A DNA stretch of 5,543 nucleotides from Candidatus Arcticimaribacter sp. (GTDB taxonomy: Bacteria > Bacteroidota > Bacteroidia > Flavobacteriales > Flavobacteriaceae). Positions within the stretch are counted from its first letter, which is position 1. Each line of letters starts with the position of its first letter. The translations under genes and the position numbers were made by a program. This document shows positions 1-5,526 of this stretch, piece after piece. The notes beneath the pieces are model-generated. The model saw only the letters and a program-made list of their open reading frames with translations, did not search any database and was not told where the DNA came from. Where the stretch lies: the NCBI GenBank assembly GCA_011526335.1, contig WTJB01000132.1:1845-7387 (forward strand), given 5' to 3'.

Positions 1-1287
1 GATGGCGTTTTGGATGGCGATGATGCTTTCCCATTGGATGCTTCAGAAAGTGAGGACAATGATCTTGACGGTATTGGAGATAATGCCGACACGGATGATG
101 ATAACGATGGCGTATCAGACACAGACGAAACGAACAATGGTACTGATCCGTTGGATGCTGACAGTGACGATGATGGCCTCAACGATGGAGAAGAAGCTAC
201 CGCAGGGACAGATCCTTTAGATTCGGATACAGACGGAGACGGTGCATTAGACGGGGGAGACGCTTTCCCTCTAGATCCTAATGAAACAACAGATACCGAC
301 GGAGACGGAATAGGGGACAATGCTGACACCGACGACGACGGAGACTCTCTTTCTGATCTTGAAGAAGCGGCACTGGGCACCAACCCGTTGGATGAAGATA
401 CCGATGGGGATGGGGTAAATGACAATGTGGATGAATATCCTTTAGACCCGAATGAACAATACGACACGGATGAGGATGGGACACCCGATAATCAAGATGA
501 AGACGATGATGGCGATGGAATCCCAGACGATGAAGATGATTTCCCTTTAGATGCTTCAGAAAGTGTTGATACCGACGGGGATGGTATTGGCAATAACGCG
601 GACCCAGATGACGACAATGATGGGGTTAATGATGTGGAAATTCAAACCTCGTTTGATCTTATTTCCGATGATGAAGTAACCGTAATTTTAGATGCTTTCC
701 CGCTAGATCCTACGGAGTCTTCCGATAATGATAACGATGGGATTGGAGATAATGCCGACACCGATGACGACAATGACGGTACACCTGATAGTGAAGATGC
801 TTTCCCGAATAATCCCAATGAATCCATAGATACAGATCTAGACGGAATCGGAAACACTACGGATTTAGATGACGATAATGATGGCTACAGTGATGCGATT
901 GAAGAACAATTCAATTCGGATCCTTTGGATGCAGAAAGCACTCCACCCGATCAAGATGGAGATTTTATCCCCGATGCTATAGATCCGGATGCCAATGGCG
1001 ATGGGTTTACAGATGTCGATGTCTTTATTTCTGAAGTGGTGACCCCTGGAGTAAATGGTCCTGAGGCAACCTGGCAAATTGTAAACTTGGATCAGTATCC
1101 GAATGCTGAAGTAAAAATTTATAACCGCAATGGTCAAGAAGTGTATAGGGCCATAAATTATCAGAACGATTGGGCGGGAATTTATGAGAAAACCGGTCAG
1201 TTATTGGCCCCAGGGTCTTATTACTATCGTATTCGTTTAAATGAGCAAGGTCAGATTCTTGAAGGCTGGCTTTACCTTACCTATTAA
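1..1287 (+). CDS. Secreted thrombospondin type 3-repeat protein with T9SS type-B C-terminal domain (5' partial)
   Basis: The frame is open from base 1, so this is the C-terminal 428 residues of a longer protein. The TTG at base 10 is internal, not a start. Residues 1 to about 340 are very Asp-rich thrombospondin type 3-like repeats (DTDGDGIGDNAD, DAFPLDP), a family known to bind calcium through DxDxDG loops. Residues 341-428 match the gliding motility-associated/CHU_C type-B C-terminal domain: W358, L363, YP366-367, IYNRNGQEVY at 373-382, NDW389-391, G405, YYY407-409 and GWLYL422-426. In known members this domain directs export across the outer membrane by the type IX system and then surface attachment or release. 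The protein is therefore inferred to be an extracellular or surface calcium-binding adhesin or structural protein. The usual PNGDGVND entry motif of the domain is replaced by TPGVNGPEA (348-356). A 98-aa gene follows one base after the stop. Any enzymatic or adhesive domain would lie upstream of the window. Confidence 0.9.
   Translation, partial: DGVLDGDDAFPLDASESEDNDLDGIGDNADTDDDNDGVSDTDETNNGTDPLDADSDDDGLNDGEEATAGTDPLDSDTDGDGALDGGDAFPLDPNETTDTDGDGIGDNADTDDDGDSLSDLEEAALGTNPLDEDTDGDGVNDNVDEYPLDPNEQYDTDEDGTPDNQDEDDDGDGIPDDEDDFPLDASESVDTDGDGIGNNADPDDDNDGVNDVEIQTSFDLISDDEVTVILDAFPLDPTESSDNDNDGIGDNADTDDDNDGTPDSEDAFPNNPNESIDTDLDGIGNTTDLDDDNDGYSDAIEEQFNSDPLDAESTPPDQDGDFIPDAIDPDANGDGFTDVDVFISEVVTPGVNGPEATWQIVNLDQYPNAEVKIYNRNGQEVYRAINYQNDWAGIYEKTGQLLAPGSYYYRIRLNEQGQILEGWLYLTY
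22..966 (+). repeat. Modular TSP3-like coding repeat array (35-aa and 22-aa modules)
   Basis: Six modules opening with D-x-F/Y-P start at bases 22, 259, 430, 535, 691 and 796. The shortest spacing is 105 bases (35 residues, as in DAFPLDPTESSDNDNDGIGD...). Longer spacings are 105 plus one or two 66-base (22-residue) modules carrying a GT(D/N)PLD motif: two in 127-258 and one in 364-429. A degenerate copy (SDPLDAES) lies in 901-966 after the last 35-aa module. The 156-base spacing from 535 to 691 is 105 plus a 51-base insert at 640-690 that does not look like a repeat. The repeats are diverged at DNA level, but modules 1 and 5 share an identical 20-base stretch (73-92 and 742-761). Confidence 0.85.
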
Positions 1288-1288
1288 T

Positions 1289-1585
1289 ATGGGTCAAGAA
1301 ACGCACACACAGCTCGCGAAGAAAATTCAATGGGCATGCAATACTCAGTTAGACCTTATGCAGCATTACGAGACCTTGCATGGCTATGCTTCAATACACG
1401 AAATCTGGCCTGTTTTTCGGCAACAATTAAATGAATTTCTTGCTGCAGAAGTTCAGTTGGGGATGGACCAGCATTTGGCTGAAAATCTATTTTTATTTTT
1501 AGTGGAGCACCCAAGCGCCTATCATGTAGAAATGAGCTCTACCGAAATGGTAGAGGTGTTTTTAGAATTTCTAAAAAACGAGTAA
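1289..1585 (+). CDS. Hypothetical 98-aa cytoplasmic protein, mostly helical
   Basis: I do not recognise this protein. It has no signal peptide and no membrane segment. Most of it reads as amphipathic helices (about residues 4-30, 36-55, 58-73 and 83-97), with several aromatic and His residues (W15, H26, Y27, H31, H37, W40, H62, H74). Asp/Glu dominate the C-terminal half. I chose the ATG at 1289, one base after the stop of the repeat-protein gene. The same frame also has an ATG at 1241, but that would add 16 residues (MSKVRFLKAGFTLPIN) encoded inside the conserved end of the sorting domain, so they are more likely a by-product of that overlap. The tight spacing implies co-transcription and perhaps translational coupling with the secreted protein. 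The next gene starts 24 bases downstream. Function unknown; a small helical adaptor or chaperone-like role is only a guess. Confidence 0.7.
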   Translation: MGQETHTQLAKKIQWACNTQLDLMQHYETLHGYASIHEIWPVFRQQLNEFLAAEVQLGMDQHLAENLFLFLVEHPSAYHVEMSSTEMVEVFLEFLKNE

Positions 1586-1609
1586 TTTTAGTTTCCATAT
1601 CTGAAGTCT

Positions 1610-2002
1610 ATGAAAAAACACCTTGTCGTTGTATTGTTTTTTATGGGGGTAAGTTCTTCGGCACAAATTAATCTTGCTCCTTACAAACTTACCCTTACCT
1701 CTGATCTGGCTTTTGCTTCTGTACAAGAAGAATTAGATCAAATCAACTTGAGTTTTCACGCACAAGAGTGGCCTTTGGAAGTGCTTAAATACGTTTTGAT
1801 TCGGCTACAGCAAAACCCATATATCTCAGACGGGATATCAATCCAGGTGACCCTTGTCAATACTGCAAAAACGCGTACAACAACCCTAAAGGTTCCTGTA
1901 AGTGCTTTTTATATAAAGGCATTTAGGACAGAAGAAGGCTTTAACGCACATTATTATGATTTTCTCAATGAAACCTATGAATGGATGCTAGAATACCTTT
2001 AG
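1610..2002 (+). CDS. Hypothetical 130-aa exported protein
   Basis: I do not recognise a family. The N-terminus is a clear Sec signal peptide: basic MKKH, hydrophobic core LVVVLFFMGV, then SSSA with likely signal peptidase I cleavage between A18 and Q19, a typical Bacteroidota A|Q site. The mature part is about 112 residues. It starts with a possible strand segment (LAPYKLTLTS), then a helix-prone stretch (residues 37-68), a central strand-like TTTLKVPVSAFYIKAF, and an aromatic acidic tail ending EYL. No cysteines are present, so neither lipidation nor disulfides are expected. It lacks a T9SS sorting domain and is probably periplasmic. It lies 24 bases after the 98-aa gene and is the last gene of the plus-strand block, with its stop only 4 bases from the stop of the converging minus-strand gene. 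Confidence 0.75.
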   Translation: MKKHLVVVLFFMGVSSSAQINLAPYKLTLTSDLAFASVQEELDQINLSFHAQEWPLEVLKYVLIRLQQNPYISDGISIQVTLVNTAKTRTTTLKVPVSAFYIKAFRTEEGFNAHYYDFLNETYEWMLEYL

Positions 2003-2022
2003 GAAATCATTGACAGTATTCT
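1990..2022. terminator. Weak inverted repeat at the convergent gene junction, possible bidirectional terminator
   Basis: AGAATAC at 1990-1996 is the exact reverse complement of GTATTCT at 2016-2022, giving a 7-bp stem around a 19-base loop. It sits over the two converging stop codons (2000-2002 and 2007-2009). The stem is AT-rich, the loop is long and no clear U-tract follows on either strand, so as an intrinsic terminator it is weak. Its position between convergent blocks is the main argument for it. Confidence 0.2.
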
Positions 2023-2249
2023 TCGCCTACACTAAATTTATTGTACACCGCTTCGGTTACTTGTCCGCTGACCGCTCCGTCTGGCAAATAGCTGGTTAAG
2101 TCATCAGATGTTCCGACAAAAACACTATTGGCGGCATTTAGGATAAAGTAATAGTTGCCATTGATAATTACTTTGTCAATGATATTCCCGCACTTCTCTT
2201 CTGGGGCGCATTGCCAAAAAAGAAGTAAAATTAAACCGTATTTTTTCAT
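2007..2249 (-). CDS. Small exported protein, possible lipoprotein, 80 aa
   Basis: The N-terminus MKKYGLILLLFWQC is a short export signal. C14 could be a lipidated cysteine, but the preceding LFWQ is a poor lipobox (Gln at -1), so lipoprotein status is uncertain. The remainder is about 66 residues with C20 near the start and C79 as the second-last residue, which could form a disulfide. Sequence between them (VIINGNYYFIL, NSVFVGTSDD, GAVSGQVTEAVYNKFSVGEEYC) looks like a small all-beta domain ending in a V-x-x-x-x-Y-x-x-F-x-V-G-x-x-Y pattern seen in short beta-barrel-like bacterial domains; this resemblance is inference. Its ATG overlaps the TGA of the upstream phosphatase gene (ATGA, 2246-2249), so translation is likely coupled. 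Function unknown. Confidence 0.7.
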   Translation of the reverse strand: MKKYGLILLLFWQCAPEEKCGNIIDKVIINGNYYFILNAANSVFVGTSDDLTSYLPDGAVSGQVTEAVYNKFSVGEEYCQ

Positions 2250-2842
2250 TTTTTCTGGGATAATTGCTCGAACACAAATTTCATTTCTTGCCCAATCTCT
2301 AGGGCTTTATTTAAGTACGCCTTGCTTTCATCAGGGGTGTCGTCAAAGGCTTTTGGGTCGGTATATCGAATAGGGATACGCAAATCAGCCCCGGGGATAA
2401 AAGGACAGTTTTTATCGGCATGGTCACAGGTCATTACGGCGACAAAATTTTCTTTAGGGTTGGTGGGGTCATCGTACATTTTGGAAAATAAAACGGAGAA
2501 AACGTTGCTCCCCCATCCTATAGTATAGTGCGGATTGTTTTTTTCTCCCGCTGTTTGAATACTAAATCCCAGACGTTCAAGGCAATGAATTACCCTTTCA
2601 TTACAAGCGGTCACTTCTACTCCCCCAGAAAAGGTTTCAATTTCAATACTGTAATGCTCTGCCATAACTTTTGCTAAAAGTTGGGAAAGCTGACTTCTTC
2701 TAGAATTATGCGTACAAATAAAGTTGAGTTGAACCGCCTTATTTTCTTGTTGCAGTTGGCGAATGTGCGCCACCAATGGCATTAATATTTCTTTTCTTTC
2801 AGGAGAGGGAGAAAAAGGGGTTAAGCGTTCAAAAAAATCCAT
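2246..2842 (-). CDS. Low-molecular-weight phosphatase / ArsC-like arsenate reductase family protein
   Basis: This 198-aa protein carries the low-molecular-weight protein tyrosine phosphatase P-loop C-x5-R-S as C43-THNSR-R49-S50, a strand-SGG segment (S72-G74), and a later D162-P163 that fits the general-acid Asp of the family. Two further cysteines, C139 and C146 (MTCDHADKNCP), have the seven-residue spacing of the redox pair Cys82/Cys89 of thioredoxin-dependent arsenate reductase. The classical ArsC loop CTGNSCRS is altered: His replaces Gly and Arg replaces the second Cys. The family is thus clear, but whether it reduces arsenate, dephosphorylates proteins, or both, cannot be decided. A lead of about 38 residues precedes the catalytic strand, longer than in classical ArsC; Met21 is an alternative start. 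No ArsR regulator or arsenite efflux gene is visible nearby. The 80-aa exported protein overlaps its stop by 4 bases. Confidence 0.85.
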   Translation of the reverse strand: MDFFERLTPFSPSPERKEILMPLVAHIRQLQQENKAVQLNFICTHNSRRSQLSQLLAKVMAEHYSIEIETFSGGVEVTACNERVIHCLERLGFSIQTAGEKNNPHYTIGWGSNVFSVLFSKMYDDPTNPKENFVAVMTCDHADKNCPFIPGADLRIPIRYTDPKAFDDTPDESKAYLNKALEIGQEMKFVFEQLSQKK

Positions 2843-2862
2843 CTTCAGTTGTTTTATGAATA

Positions 2863-2870
2863 CAAAAATA
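2863..2870 (-). promoter_or_regulatory. Bacteroidota -7-type box before the phosphatase gene
   Basis: Reading the minus strand, TATTTTTG matches the Bacteroidota -7 consensus TAnnTTTG exactly and lies 20 bases upstream of the ATG at 2842. No convincing TTTG/TTG -33 element is found 17-23 bases further upstream, so it is only a half-supported promoter. If real, it lets the phosphatase and small exported protein genes be transcribed apart from the thioesterase and DoxX-like genes, with a leader of roughly 10-17 bases. Confidence 0.35.
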
Positions 2871-2902
2871 CAGCCCTAGACAGGATTTTATGTTAGCGAA
2901 AC

Positions 2903-3277
2903 CTAAACTTTTCGATCCAAATAGAAGATGGTACTGCCAAGACCTAACAGTAGGGCTGCCGGGAGCGAACGCATTAAGGGATCCCCTACTTTAGCGTGCA
3001 TCGCTAAGGCACCCAACATTAATATGATGAGGGTTATGACCGCAGGGCGTACCAAGGCTTTAAAACGCAAGCCTAAAAGCAATAACGCACATGCCAAAAG
3101 TTTAACCCCCCCGATAAGATAAATCATAGGGCCTTCTAAGCCGTAAACGATAAATTCCTCTTTTAGCGTGCTAGCCTCTCCTCCTCGATAGGCCGTAGCT
3201 TTATTGAATCTAAAAAACCAGACATTAAAGATGGTTCCTGAAAGCAGGACAATACATAGGCGATAAATCCAAATCAT
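2903..3277 (-). CDS. DoxX-like family integral membrane protein
   Basis: The 124-aa protein has four hydrophobic segments, at about residues 3-22, 49-70, 74-93 and 101-119. This four-helix layout, the small length, and the G-x-K-L-L-A...L-L-G-L-R-F (G57-F72) segment followed by a helix with MHAKVGDPL (93-101) fit the DoxX-like family. Members are poorly characterised inner-membrane proteins, some linked to quinone-coupled or oxidative-stress functions. The hydrophilic loop after the first helix (RFNKATAYRGGEASTLKEEF) faces one side of the membrane. The gene begins 7 bases after the stop of the thioesterase gene and is probably co-transcribed with it. The family call rests on topology and general sequence feel, not on a diagnostic motif; the fallback is a small four-helix membrane protein. 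Confidence 0.6.
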   Translation of the reverse strand: MIWIYRLCIVLLSGTIFNVWFFRFNKATAYRGGEASTLKEEFIVYGLEGPMIYLIGGVKLLACALLLLGLRFKALVRPAVITLIILMLGALAMHAKVGDPLMRSLPAALLLGLGSTIFYLDRKV

Positions 3278-3284
3278 AATAGTT

Positions 3285-3680
3285 CTATTTTTTAATGTTA
3301 ACTTTTTTACCCTTTTCGTCTATGGAAACAAAGACGATATCACAATCACAATTTTTCTTTTTGGTTCCTTCAATGAGATGTTCGCTAGTAACATTCACAT
3401 GAATACGAACCGAAGTATTTCCAACTTTTACGATTTTGGCTTTAAGCTGAACCAAATCTCCAATATGTATCGGTTCTAAGAATTCAATATCATCAACAAA
3501 TTTGGTTACACAGTACTTTCCTGCATGTTGTACGGCAAGGGCATACCCAATTTCATCAATCCATTTCATTACTTTTCCCCCGTGTACATTTCCGCGGTAG
3601 TTTGCATCGGTAGGTTCTGCCAGAAAAGACATTTTTAGCCGTTCGCGTTTCATTACCATAAGATAAGGAATTTCCTGCAT
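3285..3680 (-). CDS. Acyl-CoA thioesterase, hotdog fold (YciA/ACOT-like)
   Basis: The 131-aa protein shows the hallmark N-x-H-G-G-K-V-M-K-W-I-D-E of hotdog acyl-CoA hydrolases (N31, H33, GG34-35, D42), where the Asp in the helix start is the catalytic residue in the family. GYALA (45-49) continues the hot-dog helix, and the FVDDIEFLEPIHIGDLVQL strand pair (61-79) matches the family's substrate-tunnel region. It hydrolyses acyl-CoA thioesters to free acid and CoA in the cytoplasm; chain-length preference cannot be read. Length is normal for a single hotdog domain. The annotated start is the ATG at 3678-3680, but ATGs at codon 8 (3657-3659) and codon 10 (3651-3653) are equally possible, since family similarity begins about residue 11. 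The C-terminal tail is Lys-rich. It is the first gene of the minus-strand block and diverges from the hydroxyacyl-CoA dehydrogenase gene. Confidence 0.9.
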   Translation of the reverse strand: MQEIPYLMVMKRERLKMSFLAEPTDANYRGNVHGGKVMKWIDEIGYALAVQHAGKYCVTKFVDDIEFLEPIHIGDLVQLKAKIVKVGNTSVRIHVNVTSEHLIEGTKKKNCDCDIVFVSIDEKGKKVNIKK

Positions 3681-3732
3681 ACATCAAGAATAGTCGTTTC
3701 TTTCCCAAGGAGGAAAAAAAAATAAAACCTAC

Positions 3733-3761
3733 TTTGTTCCCTTAAGATTGGTGTATATTTG
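3733..3761 (+). promoter_or_regulatory. Bacteroidota-type promoter for the hydroxyacyl-CoA dehydrogenase gene
   Basis: TTTG at 3733-3736 and TATATTTG at 3754-3761 match the -33 (TTTG/TTG) and -7 (TAnnTTTG) elements used by the primary sigma factor of Bacteroidota. The 17-base spacer is at the short end of the usual range. Transcription would start around 3765-3770, leaving only about 6-11 bases before the ATG at 3776. Confidence 0.65.
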
Positions 3762-3775
3762 AGCAAAACACGCAT

Positions 3776-4657
3776 ATGAAGAACATCACTGTTATTGGGT
3801 CGGGGACTATGGGAAATGGGATAGCGCATTGTTTTGCCCAATATGGATTTGAAGTAAATCTGGTAGATTTGAATCAAGAAGCCCTTGTGGCGGCAATAAA
3901 TCGTATTGAGAAAAACATGCAGCGTCAAGTCGATAAAGGTGTATTGGAGCTGCCACAAATACAGGCAGCTTTAGCACGCATAACCACAACGACTCAATTA
4001 CAAGATGCGGCTCAAACATCAGATTTGATCATTGAGGCTGCCACGGAAAATTTAGAAGTGAAGAAAAGTCTCTTTGAGCAAATTGATCAATGGGCTCCTG
4101 CAGATTGTATTTTAGCATCAAACACCTCTTCGCTTTCCATTACTGCCCTAGCATCCTTTACCCGACGCCCCGAAAAAGTGGTGGGGATGCATTTTATGAA
4201 TCCGGTACCTATCATGAAGTTGATCGAGATTATTCAAGGACAGCAAACCGCACAGGCTACTTTAGACACCATTACTTCATTGTCTGAGCAGTTGGACAAA
4301 GTTCCGCTGATGGCGAAAGATTATCCTGGTTTTATTGCCAACCGTATCTTATTGCCCATGATAAATGAAGCCATAGAAACCTTATTTCAAGGCGTAGGTG
4401 GGGTATATGAAATAGATGAAATGATGAAGTTAGGCATGGGCCACCCGATGGGACCCTTGCGGTTGGCAGATTTTATAGGTCTAGATGTGTGTTTAGCTGT
4501 TTTGGAGGTTTTACACCAAGGATTTGGTCAACCCAAGTATGCCCCCTGCCCTTTGTTGGTAAACCTTGTAAAAGCTGGGCAGTTGGGGATAAAAACAAAA
4601 AATGGATTTTACAATTACGCACAGGACATCAAAAATCCTAGCCCGAATCATTTTTAA
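3776..4657 (+). CDS. hbd: 3-hydroxyacyl-CoA dehydrogenase (3-hydroxybutyryl-CoA dehydrogenase type)
   Basis: The 293-aa protein has the full length of single-function enzymes of this family. An N-terminal Rossmann fold shows GSGTMGNGIA (G8-A17) and D31 at the end of the second strand, which favours NAD over NADP. The catalytic set is complete: S118 (SNTSS), H139 (HFMNP), E151 and N189 (FIANRILL). The spacings S-21-H-12-E and H-50-N equal those of human short-chain HAD (Ser137, His158, Glu170, Asn208). The C-terminal helical dimerisation domain carries GHPMGPLRLADFIGLD and ends with the usual K-x-GFY. It interconverts (S)-3-hydroxyacyl-CoA and 3-ketoacyl-CoA in the cytoplasm, in beta-oxidation, butanoate or phenylacetate degradation; the actual pathway is not shown by the neighbours. 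It has its own promoter and is followed after 14 bases by a transporter gene. Confidence 0.95.
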   Translation: MKNITVIGSGTMGNGIAHCFAQYGFEVNLVDLNQEALVAAINRIEKNMQRQVDKGVLELPQIQAALARITTTTQLQDAAQTSDLIIEAATENLEVKKSLFEQIDQWAPADCILASNTSSLSITALASFTRRPEKVVGMHFMNPVPIMKLIEIIQGQQTAQATLDTITSLSEQLDKVPLMAKDYPGFIANRILLPMINEAIETLFQGVGGVYEIDEMMKLGMGHPMGPLRLADFIGLDVCLAVLEVLHQGFGQPKYAPCPLLVNLVKAGQLGIKTKNGFYNYAQDIKNPSPNHF

Positions 4658-4671
4658 CCATACACTCAAAA

Positions 4672-5526
4672 ATGAATAGCGCATCCCTCGGCCCTCTGCT
4701 GCTGTTAAATGTCTCCTTTTTGCTGATCAGTACGTCTGGGGTTTTAGGCCGAAGTATTGTACTCGACCCTAGGGTTGTCATTTTTTATAGAAGTCTTTTA
4801 GCCGTTGTTATTTTTGCCGTTTATTTTTTGGGAAAGAAGCAAGGGTCGATTTTTTTGGGGCTGAAAAAGAAAAGTACTTGGATCGCTGGGTTTTTGATGG
4901 CGGCCCATTGGGTAACTTATTTTTATGCCCTTCAATGGTCGAACGTGGCAATTGGAATGTTATCATTGTTTACTTACCCCGTCATTACAGCATTATTGGA
5001 GCCCCTTTTCTTTTCGACCCGCTACAATAAAGTTAGCCTTGCATTGGCGATGTTTATGTTGATGGGTGTATACCTATTGGTTCCTGAGTTTACCTTAGAG
5101 AATCGTCAATTCAAAGCCGTGGGGATGGGAGTTTTTTCCGCATTGTGTTTTGCTACAAGAAATCTTGTTTTAAAAAAGGAAGCGCAACAAGAAAGTGGTT
5201 TGCAAATGATGTTTTATCAAGTGATTATTGTAGCGTTTTTTCTACTTCCCTTTGCTCATCAACACCCCTTTACAGAAGTCATAGCAGAATGGCAAAACCT
5301 TGTTCTTTTGGCTTTGTTGACGACAGTTTTGGGACATTCTCTGTTCTTGCAAAGCTTAAAGCACTTTACAGTAACCCGAGCGAGTTTGATCAGCTGTGTT
5401 CAGCCTTTGTATGGCATTATTCTTGCTGCGATTATTATAAACGAAATGCCCAATGGTATGACCCTTTTAGGAGGGCTCATTATTCTGGTGAGTGTTGGGG
5501 TGGAGATTCAAATGAATAAAAATTAA
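4672..5526 (+). CDS. EamA-family (DMT superfamily) transporter
   Basis: The 284-aa protein is hydrophobic throughout with ten predicted membrane helices, at about residues 7-29, 33-53, 69-88, 92-113, 118-137, 149-168, 177-197, 210-233, 236-258 and 262-281. It is built as two tandem five-helix EamA halves. Family-like features are the R-S/R-x-L region in helix 2 (FYRSLLAVVIF), the YPVITALLEPLFF segment in helix 4, and its counterpart QPLYGIILAAIIINE in helix 9, ending in the conserved Glu. Such proteins export or import amino acids, nucleosides or other small metabolites across the inner membrane; substrate cannot be predicted. The gene starts 14 bases after the dehydrogenase stop with no promoter between, so the two are probably one operon. 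The stop is 17 bases before the window end. Confidence 0.9.
   Translation: MNSASLGPLLLLNVSFLLISTSGVLGRSIVLDPRVVIFYRSLLAVVIFAVYFLGKKQGSIFLGLKKKSTWIAGFLMAAHWVTYFYALQWSNVAIGMLSLFTYPVITALLEPLFFSTRYNKVSLALAMFMLMGVYLLVPEFTLENRQFKAVGMGVFSALCFATRNLVLKKEAQQESGLQMMFYQVIIVAFFLLPFAHQHPFTEVIAEWQNLVLLALLTTVLGHSLFLQSLKHFTVTRASLISCVQPLYGIILAAIIINEMPNGMTLLGGLIILVSVGVEIQMNKN

Noticed and set aside
278..1137. Long open frames on the minus strand opposite the repeat region
   Set aside because: They arise from the GAT/GAC-rich repeat codons read backwards (Ser/Ile/His-rich products) and have no start context or family resemblance.
10..1287. TTG at base 10 as the start of the repeat-protein gene
   Set aside because: The frame is open to base 1 and the three codons before it (D G V) continue the repeat pattern; the gene clearly enters from outside the window and a secreted protein would need a signal peptide.
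3707..3713. Perfect Shine-Dalgarno-like AAGGAGG on the plus strand
   Set aside because: No ATG, GTG or TTG follows at a usable distance (the next ATG is at 3776) and the other genes here do not use such motifs; it is part of a purine run.
3724..3731. TAGGTTTT (minus strand) as a promoter box for the thioesterase gene
   Set aside because: It has one mismatch to TAnnTTTG and no TTG/TTTG at the right distance upstream; TATTCTTG four bases before the ATG is also one mismatch off and too close. No convincing promoter could be named.
3653..3958. Minus-strand open frame spanning the divergent promoter region
   Set aside because: It crosses the starts of two well-supported genes and the promoter, and its product has no recognisable features; treated as a chance frame.
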